Shown in pieces: positions 24,396 through 32,953 of a DNA stretch of 32,953 nt; the stretch's first letter is position 1; each line of letters opens with the position of its first letter. The translations under genes and the position numbers were made by a program. The stretch covers positions 1 to 32,953 of the forward strand of contig PUXW01000011.1 in assembly GCA_009659925.1 (NCBI GenBank), in the 5' to 3' direction. Below the pieces are notes generated by a model. The model was not told where the DNA came from. It saw only the letters and a list, made by a program, of their open reading frames with translations, and ran no database searches. Source of the DNA: Nitratiruptor sp. Lineage in GTDB: Bacteria; Campylobacterota; Campylobacteria; Campylobacterales; Nitratiruptoraceae.

Positions 24396-25187
24396 TTGAT
24401 CTGTGTCTTCGATTGTGAGACCATTCCCGACGTGGACCTGCTTCGAGCCCATTTCCACATCGCCAAGGAAGACGACCTGGAAGCCAGCCTCCTGGGACTG
24501 GAGAAATTGAAGGCCGAGACGGGGAGCTCCTTCCCCCCCTTGCCTTTCCATAAGATCGTAGCCATTGGGGCGGTCCTTGCCGAGGATGATGGGAGTTTCA
24601 AGCGGGTCAATACCATCAAGAGCCAAGGGGAGCGGGAGCTCCTGGAGGAGTTTCTCGGATTCATCAATAGCCATAATCCCCAGCTAGTCACCTTCAACGG
24701 CCGCACCTTCGATCTCCCCCTCATTTTCATGCGGGCCCTCAAGTACAACCTCAGCTGTCCCGCCTACTTCGAGCAGGAAAACAGCAAAGTGAAGAAGAGC
24801 AAATGGGACAACTACCGCAGCCGTTATAGCGAGAATTTTCACCTCGATCTGTTGGATGTGCTCGCCAATTACGGGGCGGTTCGGGGGCTCAAACTCGATA
24901 CCATCTGCCAGATGGCCGGTTTGCCCGGGAAGTTTGATATGGCGGGGGGAGATGTCCTCGAGCTCTACTACCAAGGGGAGCTTGGGCGCATCCAGGAGTA
25001 TTGCCAAAGCGATGTCCTCAACACCTACCTCCTCTACCTCAAGTACCGCCTCCTCAAAGGGGAGCTCTCCCAAGGGAGATACTACGAGATCCTGGCCCGA
25101 ATGGCCCAGGATCTCCCCCAGGATCGCGGGTATAGCCAGGTCTTCCTGAACTTTTTGCAAAAGGAGTTGAATGGTCGTCGTTCATGA
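24396..25187 (+). CDS. 3'-5' exonuclease, predicted PolB-associated exonuclease-like family
   Basis: The 263-residue protein starts at TTG 24396, with AAAAAAGG six bases before it. The DEDD-type motifs are ExoI 'FDCETIPD' (D6, E8), ExoII 'TFNGRTFDLPLI' and ExoIII 'YCQSDVLNTYLLY' (Y-x3-D). This is the pattern of the stand-alone family related to the exonuclease domain of DNA polymerase B (Pfam DNA_pol_B_exo2). It would degrade single-stranded DNA or RNA from the 3' end with two metal ions. The cellular role in bacteria is not established. It is first in the long plus-strand operon that carries hisHA, prmA and ftsH, with a 17-base overlap with the next gene. Confidence 0.85.
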   Translation: MICVFDCETIPDVDLLRAHFHIAKEDDLEASLLGLEKLKAETGSSFPPLPFHKIVAIGAVLAEDDGSFKRVNTIKSQGERELLEEFLGFINSHNPQLVTFNGRTFDLPLIFMRALKYNLSCPAYFEQENSKVKKSKWDNYRSRYSENFHLDLLDVLANYGAVRGLKLDTICQMAGLPGKFDMAGGDVLELYYQGELGRIQEYCQSDVLNTYLLYLKYRLLKGELSQGRYYEILARMAQDLPQDRGYSQVFLNFLQKELNGRRS

Positions 25188-26085
25188 GATCGAAGAGTTC
25201 AGTGAGATACGGACCAAAGCCCGAGCCTATTTGTGTTTCCTGCTCCAGCGCTACATTCCCAACTACGTTCCCCAGCCGAGCTTGGACAATATCATCAACG
25301 CCTTGAAGATCTTGAAGAAGGAGCTCCCCCTGGCCGAAGCCTTCTATGTCCTGGACAAGACGGGGATGCAGATTATCGACGCCATCTCCAACAACCCCGA
25401 ATATCGAAAGGGAAAGGGGATCAACAGGAGCCAGCGGGCCTATTACTACCGAGCAGTCCGGGAGAAGCGGTGTATCCTCACCGATCCCTACCCCTCCCTC
25501 CTCACCCACGAGCTCACGGTGACCGCCAGCTATCCAGTCTACGACGATAAGAAGAATCTCCACTACATCGTCTGTGTCGACATTTCCCTCAAAGATTTGC
25601 TGCGGATGTTCCATCCCAGCTCCATCGACTCCCTCTTTGGTCAATTCTCCAAGGTGACCTATGCCTTTTTTACCATGGCCCTCATGCTGGTGGCCGTCCT
25701 CCTCTTCTTCAAGGGGATGATGAGTGTGATGGTCCACGGGATCCACTTCCACAACCTCGATATCAAGGAGATCTTCGAGTCGACCATTTTGATCACCCTC
25801 TCGCTGGCCATCTTCGATCTGGTCAAGACCCTCTTCGAGGAGGAGGTCCTGGGCAAGCACCGCAAGAAGCGGACCAGTGACATCCACAAGACGATGATCC
25901 GCTTCTTGGGGTCCATCATCATCGCCCTTTCCATCGAAGCCCTCATGCTGGTCTTCAAGTTTGCCATCATCGGGCCCGAGAAGATCCTCTATGCGGTCTA
26001 TCTCGTGGTCGGGGTGACCCTCTTGCTCATTGGGCTCGCCTTCTATCTCAAATCGACAGCCAACATCAAAGAGGATGAAGAGTGA
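25171..26085 (+). CDS. PDC/Cache-like sensor domain protein with four C-terminal membrane helices
   Basis: The 304-residue protein starts at ATG 25171 (AAAGGAG upstream). Residues 40-150 look like a single PDC/Cache sensor fold: 'EAFYVLDKTGMQIIDAISNN', 'SQRAYYYRAVREKRCILTDPYPS' residues (88-109), then 'TASYPVYDDKKNLHYIVCVDISL' pieces ending at 140. The membrane helices follow at about 162-182, 201-221, 244-266 and 272-293. There is no N-terminal helix or signal peptide, so the sensor domain should lie in the cytoplasm, unlike classical extracytoplasmic PDC domains. No kinase, methyl-acceptor or GGDEF output domain is present. Function not recognised. GTGA overlap with hisH. Confidence 0.75.
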   Translation: MVVVHEIEEFSEIRTKARAYLCFLLQRYIPNYVPQPSLDNIINALKILKKELPLAEAFYVLDKTGMQIIDAISNNPEYRKGKGINRSQRAYYYRAVREKRCILTDPYPSLLTHELTVTASYPVYDDKKNLHYIVCVDISLKDLLRMFHPSSIDSLFGQFSKVTYAFFTMALMLVAVLLFFKGMMSVMVHGIHFHNLDIKEIFESTILITLSLAIFDLVKTLFEEEVLGKHRKKRTSDIHKTMIRFLGSIIIALSIEALMLVFKFAIIGPEKILYAVYLVVGVTLLLIGLAFYLKSTANIKEDEE

Positions 26086-26696
26086 GTGTCGTCATCGTCG
26101 ATTACAATATGGGAAATCTGCGCAGCGTCCAGAACGCCTTTGAGAAGATCGGTGTCAAGGCTACCATCCAACGGGATCCAGAACGGTTCCACGCCTACGA
26201 TCGGATGGTCCTTCCCGGGGTTGGAGCCTTTGGGGATGCGATGGAGCACCTGCGCTCCACGGGGGCCGACCAGGCCATACGGGAGTTTGCCGCCAGCGGG
26301 AAGCCATTGTTGGGGATCTGTCTGGGAATGCAGCTCCTCTTTGAAAGGAGTTTGGAGTTTGGAGAGCACCGGGGTCTTGGCCTCATTCCAGGGGAAGTGG
26401 TCCCCTTCGATCGCTCCCGATTCCTCCAGCCCCACAAGGTCCCCCACATGGGATGGAACAAGCTCTTTGTCCAGGGCCCAAGCCCCCTTTTTGCCGGCAT
26501 GGCGGACCAGTTCTACCTCTACTTCGTCCATAGCTATCATGCCAAGACCCAAGATTGCTACGCCATCGGCAAGACGGTCTATGGCTACGATTTCGTGAGT
26601 GCGGTGGCCCGGGAAAATGTCTTCGGCCTCCAACCCCATCCGGAAAAGTCCCACGACAACGGGCTGCAGATCTTGCAAAATTTCATGGAGTTGTAA
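26082..26696 (+). CDS. hisH: Imidazole glycerol phosphate synthase, glutamine amidotransferase subunit
   Basis: The 204-residue class I glutamine amidotransferase has its triad in view: C80 in '[12 protein letters not shown]', H186 and E188 in 'LQPHPEKS'. The HisH N-terminus '[14 protein letters not shown]' and '[11 protein letters not shown]' are typical. HisH makes ammonia from glutamine and channels it to HisF for histidine synthesis. HisF is not in the window. The start is GTG at 26082 inside the stop of the preceding gene (GTGA). The hisA ATG uses the last base of its TAA (TAATG). Confidence 0.95.
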   Translation: MSVVIVDYNMGNLRSVQNAFEKIGVKATIQRDPERFHAYDRMVLPGVGAFGDAMEHLRSTGADQAIREFAASGKPLLGICLGMQLLFERSLEFGEHRGLGLIPGEVVPFDRSRFLQPHKVPHMGWNKLFVQGPSPLFAGMADQFYLYFVHSYHAKTQDCYAIGKTVYGYDFVSAVARENVFGLQPHPEKSHDNGLQILQNFMEL

Positions 26697-27418
26697 TGGA
26701 GATATTGCCAGCAATCGATTTGAAGGACGGGAAGTGCGTCCGATTGACTAAGGGTTTGATGGAGAGTGCCAAGATCTATAGCGACGAGCCGTGGCAGGTA
26801 GCCAAGCGGTTCGAGGAGATGGGGGCGAAGTGGCTCCATCTGGTGGATCTCAACGGGGCCTTCGCAGGAGAGCCCAGGAATTTGGAGCAGATTGCCAAGA
26901 TCCGCCGCCACACCGACTTGAAGATCGAGCTTGGTGGGGGAATTCGGGATGAGGAGACCATCAAGCGCTACCTCGATATGGGGATCGATCGGCTCATTCT
27001 TGGCTCCATCGCCGCTAAGGATCCCGCCTTCGTCAAGGAGATGGCCGCCAAGTACCCCATCGCCGTCGGGATTGATGCCATCGATGGCTATGTAGCGGTG
27101 GAGGGATGGGCCCGGCGCTCCACTATCGAGGCGACCCGACTGGCCAAGGAGTTCGCCGAGAGTGGGGTGGAGGCGATCATCTGTACCGACGTCGGGCGGG
27201 ATGGGACCCTTGAGGGGGTTAATATCCCCTTTACCCTCTCCATCGCCAGGGCCAGTGGGGTGGCGACGATTGCCAGTGGAGGGGTGCGAGGCATTGAGGA
27301 TATCAAGGCCCTCTTAGAAACGGGGGAAATAGCCGGAGTCATCGTCGGAAAGGCCTTCTACGAGGGGACCATCGATCTAGCCCAAGCCTTCGCCTTGGTG
27401 GGGGGAGTGAATGGATAG
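26696..27418 (+). CDS. hisA: ProFAR isomerase, histidine biosynthesis
   Basis: The 240-residue (beta/alpha)8 barrel has '[15 protein letters not shown]' with catalytic D8, the phosphate-binding '[12 protein letters not shown]' and '[15 protein letters not shown]' with the second catalytic Asp near 130. It also has '[13 protein letters not shown]' and the C-terminal '[11 protein letters not shown]' phosphate site. It converts ProFAR to PRFAR, the substrate of HisHF. The TAATG overlap with hisH and an eight-base overlap with prmA show coupling. The ATG at 26696 is preferred over longer upstream frame extensions that lie inside hisH. Confidence 0.96.
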   Translation: MEILPAIDLKDGKCVRLTKGLMESAKIYSDEPWQVAKRFEEMGAKWLHLVDLNGAFAGEPRNLEQIAKIRRHTDLKIELGGGIRDEETIKRYLDMGIDRLILGSIAAKDPAFVKEMAAKYPIAVGIDAIDGYVAVEGWARRSTIEATRLAKEFAESGVEAIICTDVGRDGTLEGVNIPFTLSIARASGVATIASGGVRGIEDIKALLETGEIAGVIVGKAFYEGTIDLAQAFALVGGVNG

Positions 27419-28268
27419 CCACTATTACGAGTATACCATCGCCACGGACCGCTTCCAGGAGGAAATTAGCTCCTTCTTGATGGATCGCTTCTACAATGGA
27501 ATCGAGGAGGGGGATGGGATTTTAATCTTGCGCAGCCAGGAACCGTTGGATAAGATCATGGAAGAGCTACGCCGCTACGTTGCCAGTTTGGAGGAGCTCT
27601 TCGGGGTTGATGTCGCTTTGACCATCTCCAAGGAGCGAAAGGCCAACATCGATTGGATCGAAGAGTACAAGCGCAGTGTTACCCCTGTGGAGGTAGGGAG
27701 TTTTTACATCCACCCGAGCTGGTACCCTCCCAAGGAGGGGAAGATCGATATCACCATCGATCCGGCCCTTGCCTTTGGCAGTGGCCACCACGAGACGACC
27801 CGGAGCTGCCTCCTGGCCCTCGATCGCTATCTTCGCCCGGGGGCCCACCTTCTGGATGTGGGGTGCGGGAGTGGGATCTTGGCTATCGCCGCTGCTAAGA
27901 AGGGTGGAATCGTGGATATTTGCGATACCGACGAACTGGCGATCCAGGAGAGCTTCAAGAACTTCAAAGCCAATGGGGTCTCCTGGAGGCGGGCTTGGGT
28001 TGGGAGTGCGGCCCAAGCGCAAGGAAAATATGATATAGTTACGGCCAACATCGTCGCCGATGTCCTGGTGATGATCGGCTCCGATCTGAAGAGAGTCTTA
28101 AAGCCTGGAGCCATTTTGATCCTTTCTGGCATAATTGAGAAATATCAAGGTAAGGTTGCCCGGACATTTTCCACCCTCCGTCTCAAAGAGTCCATCGAAG
28201 ATGGGGAGTGGCGGACGATGATCTTCCAAAAGGATGGCGATGGAGAACAAGAGACCCCAAAGGGATAA
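27411..28268 (+). CDS. prmA: Ribosomal protein L11 methyltransferase
   Basis: The 285-residue protein has an N-terminal substrate-recognition domain (to about 95) and the Rossmann methyltransferase domain. The PrmA signature '[21 protein letters not shown]' is present in parts. The SAM site is '[17 protein letters not shown]', followed by '[11 protein letters not shown]' and '[11 protein letters not shown]' (N-P-P-Y replacement typical of PrmA). It trimethylates ribosomal protein L11. The ATG overlaps hisA by eight bases, and the gene runs 29 bases into ftsH. Confidence 0.93.
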   Translation: MDSHYYEYTIATDRFQEEISSFLMDRFYNGIEEGDGILILRSQEPLDKIMEELRRYVASLEELFGVDVALTISKERKANIDWIEEYKRSVTPVEVGSFYIHPSWYPPKEGKIDITIDPALAFGSGHHETTRSCLLALDRYLRPGAHLLDVGCGSGILAIAAAKKGGIVDICDTDELAIQESFKNFKANGVSWRRAWVGSAAQAQGKYDIVTANIVADVLVMIGSDLKRVLKPGAILILSGIIEKYQGKVARTFSTLRLKESIEDGEWRTMIFQKDGDGEQETPKG

Positions 28269-30276
28269 TCGGAACGACAACTTTTTCAACCGCAACCCCC
28301 TCCTCACCTTCGCGATCTTTAGCGTCATCATCATCTTGCTCTTCAAATCGATTCTGGAGCCCCAGGGCAACATGGGACAAGGGGCCCAGAGCCACATGGC
28401 TGGAGCTCCCATCCAAAAGACCAAGGAGGTGAGCTACTCCGAGCTCAAGCGGCTCATCGAGCAGGGGAAGGTCCAATATGTAGCCATCGGACAGCGTACT
28501 ATCAAGGCGATCGCCAACGAAAATGGCTACAAGGTGATCTATGTCGCCAACCGGGTTCCGGGAGATACGAGTCTCGTTGAACTGCTGGAGCGCAAGAAGA
28601 TCGATTACGGGGGCTTTAGCGAGAGCAACTGGGTCACTGAGATGATCTTTGGTTGGATCATCCCCATCTTCATCTTTTTTGCCATCTGGATGTTTCTAGC
28701 CTCCCGGATGCAAAAGAGTGTGGGCAGTGGGATCCTCGGGATGGGGAGTGCCAAGAAGCTCATCAACTCCGAGCGCCCCAAGGTGAAGTTCTCCGATGTG
28801 GCCGGAGTCGAGGAGGCCAAGGAGGAGGTCAAGGAGATCGTCGACTTCCTCAAACATCCAGAACGCTACATCCGCCTTGGGGCCAAAATTCCCAAGGGGG
28901 TCTTGCTGGTTGGACCTCCCGGAACGGGGAAGACCCTCCTGGCCAAAGCGGTGGCGGGGGAGGCCGACGTCCCCTTTTTCGCTGTGAGTGGGAGCAGCTT
29001 CATCGAGATGTTTGTCGGAGTCGGGGCTGCTCGGGTCCGGGACCTCTTCGAGCAGGCTAAGAAGGAGGCTCCCAGCATCATCTTCATCGACGAGATCGAT
29101 GCCATCGGCAAGAGTCGGGCCGCTTCTGGACCCATCGGAGGCAACGACGAGCGGGAACAGACCCTCAACCAGCTCCTAGCCGAGATGGATGGTTTCGATA
29201 GCTCCCAATCCCCAGTGATCGTCCTAGCGGCCACCAACCGGCCAGAGATCCTCGATCCAGCCCTTTTGCGTCCGGGTCGCTTCGATCGGACGGTGGTGGT
29301 GGATAAGCCGGATTTCGAGGGGCGTTTGGCGATTCTCAAGGTCCATGTGAAAAACATCAAGCTGGCCGAGGATGTGGACTTGAAGGAGATCGCCCGGCTC
29401 ACCGCAGGCCTTGCCGGGGCCGATTTGGCCAATATCGTCAACGAAGCGGCCTTGCTGGCTGGGCGCAAGAACAAGGAACAGGTGGAGCAAGAGGATCTCT
29501 TGGAGGCAGTAGAGCGGGCCATTGCTGGTTTGGAGAAGAAGAGTCGGCGTATCTCGCCCAAGGAGAAGCGTATCGTTGCTTATCACGAGAGTGGCCACGC
29601 CCTCATTGCCGAGACGACTCCCGGAGCCCGCAAGGTGACCAAGGTCTCTATCATTCCCCGGGGCCTCGCCGCTCTTGGCTATACCCTCAATGCTCCCGAA
29701 GAGAACAAGTACCTCATGACCAAGGGGGAGCTGGTGGCCGAGATCGATACCCTCTTGGGTGGACGGGCGGCTGAGGAGCTCTTCATCGGTGAGATCACAA
29801 CGGGAGCGGCCAACGATCTGGAGCGGGCTACCGATATCGTCAAGGCGATGGTGAGCATGTATGGGATGAGTGAGGTGGCCGGTCTCATGGTTTTGGAGAA
29901 AAAGGGGAACATGTTCCTTGGTGGAGGGCTCCAGCAGGTCAAGGAGTATAGCGAGAAGCTAGCCGAGGAGATCGACGAGTTCATCAAGACCTTCCTGGAC
30001 AATCGCTACCGCCATGTCAAAGAGCGCCTCAAAGAGTATGCGCCGGCCATCGAGAAGATGGTCAAAGTCCTCTTCGAAAAGGAGGTGATCGAGGGGAAAG
30101 AGGTGCGCCAGATCATCCGGGAATTTGAGGAGCGGGAGGGCAAAGAGAGCCTCCTCGTGGATGAGGGGGATGACATCGCCCAAGCCAAGGAGGCCCACCG
30201 TACTCAATCAGACAAAGACTCCTCCAGATCTGACGAAGTTCGTGGGGATTCCACGGATGGAGGGGAGAGGGCCTAG
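28240..30276 (+). CDS. ftsH: ATP-dependent zinc metalloprotease FtsH
   Basis: The 678-residue protein (ATG 28240 is preferred over ATG 28234 because AAAAGGA then has normal spacing) is anchored by helices at about 21-38 and 135-154 flanking a periplasmic domain. The AAA+ module has Walker A 'GPPGTGKT' (225-232), Walker B 'IIFIDEIDA' (280-288) and the second region of homology '[20 protein letters not shown]'. The zinc site is HESGH (449-453) with a downstream Asp in '[11 protein letters not shown]'. It degrades misfolded membrane proteins and, in many bacteria, regulates LpxC level, which would tie in with the LPS genes nearby. The last 25 residues are a charged Ser/Asp/Arg tail, likely disordered. 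Two bases separate it from pssA. Confidence 0.97.
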   Translation: MENKRPQRDNRNDNFFNRNPLLTFAIFSVIIILLFKSILEPQGNMGQGAQSHMAGAPIQKTKEVSYSELKRLIEQGKVQYVAIGQRTIKAIANENGYKVIYVANRVPGDTSLVELLERKKIDYGGFSESNWVTEMIFGWIIPIFIFFAIWMFLASRMQKSVGSGILGMGSAKKLINSERPKVKFSDVAGVEEAKEEVKEIVDFLKHPERYIRLGAKIPKGVLLVGPPGTGKTLLAKAVAGEADVPFFAVSGSSFIEMFVGVGAARVRDLFEQAKKEAPSIIFIDEIDAIGKSRAASGPIGGNDEREQTLNQLLAEMDGFDSSQSPVIVLAATNRPEILDPALLRPGRFDRTVVVDKPDFEGRLAILKVHVKNIKLAEDVDLKEIARLTAGLAGADLANIVNEAALLAGRKNKEQVEQEDLLEAVERAIAGLEKKSRRISPKEKRIVAYHESGHALIAETTPGARKVTKVSIIPRGLAALGYTLNAPEENKYLMTKGELVAEIDTLLGGRAAEELFIGEITTGAANDLERATDIVKAMVSMYGMSEVAGLMVLEKKGNMFLGGGLQQVKEYSEKLAEEIDEFIKTFLDNRYRHVKERLKEYAPAIEKMVKVLFEKEVIEGKEVRQIIREFEEREGKESLLVDEGDDIAQAKEAHRTQSDKDSSRSDEVRGDSTDGGERA

Positions 30277-30278
30277 CC

Positions 30279-30992
30279 GTGGAGCGTCCCTCCTTTGACA
30301 TCCGCTACCTCTTCCCCAACCTCTTCACCGCCCTGTCCATCTTTGTCGGGATGATGAGTGTCTTCGCCTCGATCCATGGGGAGCTGACCAAGGCTGCCTG
30401 GCTCATCTTCATCTCCCTCATCTTGGATGGGCTTGATGGGCGGGTCGCCCGCTGGACTGGGGGGTGTAGCAAGTTTGGGGTGGAGTTCGATTCCCTGGCC
30501 GATCTGGTGGCCTTCGGGGTGGCTCCAGCCCTCTTGCTCTATGAGAGCATCGGCTTCGAGTATGGGCGGTTCGGTTCGATGGTTTCGGCCCTCTTCGTCG
30601 TTCTGGGGGCCATTCGGCTGGCCCGATTCAACGTCATGGCCCCTGTAAGCGAGCCCAGCGTCTTCCTCGGGGTTCCCATCCCCACGGCGGCCATCTTTGT
30701 AACCACGTGGGTGCTCCTGGCTCGAAAGTATGGGATCGAGGGGTGGGTCGTCCTCGTTTTGACCTTTGGCGTCTCCCTCCTCATGGTCAGCAACATTCGC
30801 TATCCCTCCTTCAAAAAGTTCACCTTCCAGCGCCACAGTGCGGTGCGCTGGCTTACCCTCATGAGCGTTGTCCTCGCCCTCTTCTATCTCTACCCTGCAG
30901 AGGTCCTGGGGGCTCTTGCAACTTTTTACATCTTTTCTGGTATAATACGGGCAATGTACTTCCTCTCAAGAAGAAGGAAACGGAGTGAATAA
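30279..30992 (+). CDS. pssA: CDP-diacylglycerol-serine O-phosphatidyltransferase
   Basis: The 237-residue membrane protein with about seven helices carries the CDP-alcohol phosphatidyltransferase motif D-G-x2-A-R-x8-G-x3-D-x3-D in 'DGRVARWTGG...KFGVEFDSLAD'. It makes phosphatidylserine, the precursor of phosphatidylethanolamine, which is also the donor for the EptA-like enzyme in this window. The start is GTG 30279, two bases after the ftsH stop. The end of the gene holds an internal promoter (30938-30946) and overlaps the first codons of the small Leu-rich ORF. Confidence 0.93.
   Translation: MERPSFDIRYLFPNLFTALSIFVGMMSVFASIHGELTKAAWLIFISLILDGLDGRVARWTGGCSKFGVEFDSLADLVAFGVAPALLLYESIGFEYGRFGSMVSALFVVLGAIRLARFNVMAPVSEPSVFLGVPIPTAAIFVTTWVLLARKYGIEGWVVLVLTFGVSLLMVSNIRYPSFKKFTFQRHSAVRWLTLMSVVLALFYLYPAEVLGALATFYIFSGIIRAMYFLSRRRKRSE
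30938..30946 (+). promoter_or_regulatory. Extended -10 promoter inside the 3' end of pssA, for the leuA leader
   Basis: TGG followed by a perfect TATAAT (30941-30946). A weak -35, TTGCAA (30916-30921), is 19 bases upstream. The predicted start is near 30953, about 32 bases before the small ORF and 167 before leuA. Confidence 0.6.
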
Positions 30993-31068
30993 GATCGCCA
31001 TTGGCATCGTCAAGGCTCGGAAATTCCTGCCCAAGATCGAGATCAAGAACCTCCTCCTATCCCTCTAA
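30985..31068 (+). CDS. Putative leucine leader peptide upstream of leuA (27 residues)
   Basis: GTG at 30985 is preceded by AAGGA at six-base spacing. The frame reads a short basic and Ile-rich peptide that ends in Leu-Leu-Leu-Ser-Leu before TAA at 31066: four Leu codons in the last five sense codons (CTC CTC CTA TCC CTC), plus one Leu earlier. Leu-rich short ORFs before leuA are the hallmark of leucine attenuators in other proteobacteria. No classical terminator hairpin with a U-run is visible between 31069 and 31119. The leuA ribosome site AAAGGATA could pair weakly with TATCC inside the Leu codons (31058-31062) or with ATCCT at 31086-31090, so translational control is an option. This is a prediction only, and part of the ORF overlaps pssA. 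Confidence 0.5.
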   Translation: MNKIAIGIVKARKFLPKIEIKNLLLSL

Positions 31069-31119
31069 CCCTTTTCGCAGCGACAATCCTACCCAACCAT
31101 TCCAGCTAAAGGATATTCC

Positions 31120-32667
31120 ATGGCCGATATTGTGAAGATTTTCGACACGACTTTGCGAGACGGGGAGCAGAGCCCAGGGGCTTCGATGAACACCGAGGAG
31201 AAGATTCAAATAGCAAAACAGCTCGAAAAGCTCGGGGTTGATATTATCGAGGCCGGGTTTGCGGCGGCAAGTCCTGGGGATTTCGAGGCGATCAAGAAGA
31301 TCAGCGAGGTTGTGACCAAGAGTACCGTCTGCTCCCTGGCCCGGGCTTTGGAAAAGGATATCGAAGCGGCCGGGAAGGCGGTGGCTCCAGCCCGCTTCAA
31401 ACGGATCCATACCTTCATCGCCACGAGCCCGATCCACATGGAGTACAAGTTGCGTATGTCTCCAGAGGAGGTGGTGCGCCGGGCTGTTGAGGCGGTTCGC
31501 TATGCCCGGGAGTTTGTGGAGGATGTGGAGTTTAGTTGCGAAGATGCTGGACGGAGTGAGATGAGCTTTTTGAAGGAGATCATCGACGAGGTCATCAAAG
31601 CCGGAGCCTCGACCATCAACATCCCCGATACCGTCGGCTATCGCTTCCCCCACGAGATGGGGGAGATGATCAAGGAGCTCAAGGAGTTCGTCGGCGAGCG
31701 GGCGATCATTAGCGTTCATTGCCACAACGACTTGGGATTGGCGGTGGCCAACTCCCTCTACTCCATTCTCAACGGAGCGCGCCAGGTGGAGTGTACTATC
31801 AACGGCCTTGGAGAGCGGGCTGGCAATGCCGCCATGGAGGAGATTGTCATGGCCATCAAGACCCGCAAGGATATCTTTGGCCAAATTGACACCAACATCA
31901 ACACCAAGGAGATCTACCCTACCAGCCGACTGGTCGCCGCCATCACGGGGATCGAACCCCAGCCGAACAAGGCTATCGTCGGGAAGAACGCCTTCGCCCA
32001 CGAGAGCGGAATCCACCAGGACGGGGTCCTCAAACACAAGCTCACCTATGAGATCATGCGGGCCGAAGATATTGGGCTCGATCGCAACGCCATCGTCCTT
32101 GGCAAACATTCGGGACGACACGCCTTCAAAGAGCGGGTTCGAGAGCTCGGCTTCGACTTGAGCGATGAGGAGCTCAACAGGGCCTTCCAGCGGTTCAAGG
32201 TCTTGGCCGACAAGAAGAAGGAGGTAAGCGACGACGATATCCGCATGCTCATTACCAACGAACTCTCCAGCGCTCCGGAGATCTTCAAGTTGAAGAAACT
32301 CCAAATTAGCGGGTGCAGCGCAGGGGTTCCCAGTGCCGCGGTCACCATTGAACACAACGGAATCGAGATGACCGACGCTGGGATTGGGGATGGAACGATC
32401 GATGCCATCTTCAAGACCATCGACCGTATCAGCGGCCATCGGGGGCGGCTCATGGATTACCAGGTGAGTGCGGTCACCCAAGGCAAAGATGCCCTGGCCA
32501 AAGTGGTGGTCAAAGTCGTCTTCGAAGATGGAAAACCGGCGGTGGTGGGCCATGGGTTGAGTATCGACACGATGGTAGCCAGTGCCAAGGCCTATTTGGG
32601 GGCCCTCAACGCCTATCTCTCCATGGGAGAGATCCTGGAGCGAAGGGGCAAGGGCAATGGAGTGTGA
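31120..32667 (+). CDS. leuA: 2-isopropylmalate synthase
   Basis: The 515-residue enzyme catalyses the first committed step of leucine synthesis, joining acetyl-CoA and 2-oxoisovalerate. It shows '[17 protein letters not shown]' with the metal-binding Asp and catalytic Arg, '[12 protein letters not shown]' with the metal His pair, 'NGLGERAGN', and '[14 protein letters not shown]'. The C-terminal LeuA_dimer regulatory domain begins near residue 390 and binds leucine for feedback inhibition. The length matches the long bacterial form. The ATG follows AAAGGA at six bases. Synteny with pssA and ftsH fits Campylobacterota. Confidence 0.97.
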   Translation: MADIVKIFDTTLRDGEQSPGASMNTEEKIQIAKQLEKLGVDIIEAGFAAASPGDFEAIKKISEVVTKSTVCSLARALEKDIEAAGKAVAPARFKRIHTFIATSPIHMEYKLRMSPEEVVRRAVEAVRYAREFVEDVEFSCEDAGRSEMSFLKEIIDEVIKAGASTINIPDTVGYRFPHEMGEMIKELKEFVGERAIISVHCHNDLGLAVANSLYSILNGARQVECTINGLGERAGNAAMEEIVMAIKTRKDIFGQIDTNINTKEIYPTSRLVAAITGIEPQPNKAIVGKNAFAHESGIHQDGVLKHKLTYEIMRAEDIGLDRNAIVLGKHSGRHAFKERVRELGFDLSDEELNRAFQRFKVLADKKKEVSDDDIRMLITNELSSAPEIFKLKKLQISGCSAGVPSAAVTIEHNGIEMTDAGIGDGTIDAIFKTIDRISGHRGRLMDYQVSAVTQGKDALAKVVVKVVFEDGKPAVVGHGLSIDTMVASAKAYLGALNAYLSMGEILERRGKGNGV

Positions 32668-32870
32668 GGGAGGTTCGACGAGAGTGGGGAGGAGTTGGAT
32701 AGAGGATCACACTGTGGAGGAATGGTGGATGGGGGCAATTGTCGGGTGGTGTGGGATTTTCTACTTCGAGGGTGGGTCTGGACTATGGTGGAATGGAGAG
32801 CATAAAAAAGGGTTGCTTTCTCTCGATTTGGAAGGGGTTTTTGGGGATAGATGGTGGCAAAGAGGGTGTC
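32668..32870. other. G-rich gap between leuA and tRNA-Met
   Basis: About 200 bases with strong G over C skew on the plus strand and many GG/GGG runs (for example around 32690-32760). No clear hairpin terminator, and no ORF supported by a family pattern. An open frame crossing it ends inside the tRNA gene and is judged spurious. Confidence 0.6.
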
Positions 32871-32947
32871 TGGTAGCTGGGGACGGACTCGAACCGTCGA
32901 CCTCCGGCTTATGAGACCAGCGCTCTCACCAGCTGAGCTACCCAGCC
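32871..32947 (-). tRNA. tRNA-Met (anticodon CAT), elongator type
   Basis: The 77-base minus-strand sequence folds as a full cloverleaf. The acceptor is GGCTGGG/CCCAGCT with a discriminator A and an encoded CCA (32873-32871). The D-stem is GCTC/GAGC, the anticodon stem is CTGGT/GCCGG with loop CTCATAA (anticodon CAT), and the T-arm is GACGG-TTCGAGT-CCGTC. The first acceptor pair is G-U. The loop CTCATAA matches elongator tRNA-Met. An Ile-type CAT tRNA (lysidine-modified) is a less likely alternative. Initiator tRNA is excluded because the acceptor end is paired and the anticodon stem lacks three G-C pairs. Confidence 0.93.
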
Positions 32948-32953
32948 ATTGTG

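Noticed and set aside
31069-31119. A classical intrinsic attenuator between the Leu-rich ORF and leuA.
   Set aside because: No GC-rich stem followed by T-run is present, so if regulation exists it must use another mechanism.
32780-32860. A possible hairpin terminator near GAGAGC...GCTTTCTC with A- and T-runs.
   Set aside because: The stem is imperfect with a long loop, and no T-run follows on either strand at the right place.
32658-32914. An open frame after leuA ending in a Gly-Leu-Glu-Pro-Ser-Thr-Ser-Gly-Leu tail.
   Set aside because: The tail is the translated antisense of the tRNA-Met gene, a well-known artefact. The rest is low-complexity and overlaps leuA.

Overview
The window looks like chromosomal DNA of a GC-rich member of the Campylobacterota (Epsilonproteobacteria), probably a respiratory chemolithotroph. 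Three things point there: the run hisH-hisA-prmA-ftsH-pssA-leuA, the many periplasmic c-type cytochromes together with a cbb3-oxidase assembly gene (ccoG), and very tight gene packing with ATGA/GTGA stop-start overlaps. A genus such as Nitratifractor or Hydrogenimonas would fit the base composition, but this is only a guess from memory of the group. No insertion sequence, prophage, CRISPR array or rRNA was seen.

Left part (1-7.7 kb, all minus strand). This holds the 5' end of ccoG, a small recombinase-like protein with an HTH domain that lacks catalytic arginines, a secreted DUF4139 protein, an aldo/keto reductase, two prepilin-like proteins, a di-haem cytochrome c peroxidase and a 12-haem membrane-anchored cytochrome c. 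Several good sigma70-type promoters can be read by eye here. One has its -35 inside a perfect 12-bp inverted repeat that is also the likely terminator of the preceding gene.

Centre-left (7.8-14.8 kb). A plus-strand operon (purT, yjbQ family, 2-hydroxyacid dehydrogenase) ends tail-to-tail on a minus-strand operon of six overlapping genes: a PAP2 phosphatase, an ArnT-like glycosyltransferase, hemerythrin, DUF2249, a polytopic membrane protein with conserved histidines, and a YqaA/DedA-like protein. The middle of this operon resembles nitric-oxide-response modules of denitrifiers.

Centre (14.8-24.4 kb). This is a lipid A/LPS region. Seven overlapping plus-strand genes (LpxL-type acyltransferase, ELM1-like protein, two GT4 glycosyltransferases, AsnB-like amidotransferase, SGNH-like protein, GT9 heptosyltransferase) face two minus-strand genes (UDP-glucuronate 4-epimerase and a phosphoethanolamine transferase). 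Epimerase plus AsnB suggests an amidated uronic acid in the surface glycan.

Right part (24.4-33 kb). A plus-strand superoperon holds a PolB-type 3'-5' exonuclease, a PDC/Cache-like membrane protein, hisH, hisA, prmA, ftsH, pssA and leuA. A promoter inside the end of pssA and a 27-codon ORF ending in Leu-Leu-Leu-Ser-Leu lie just before leuA and look like a leucine-responsive leader. The window ends with an elongator-type tRNA-Met(CAT) on the minus strand.
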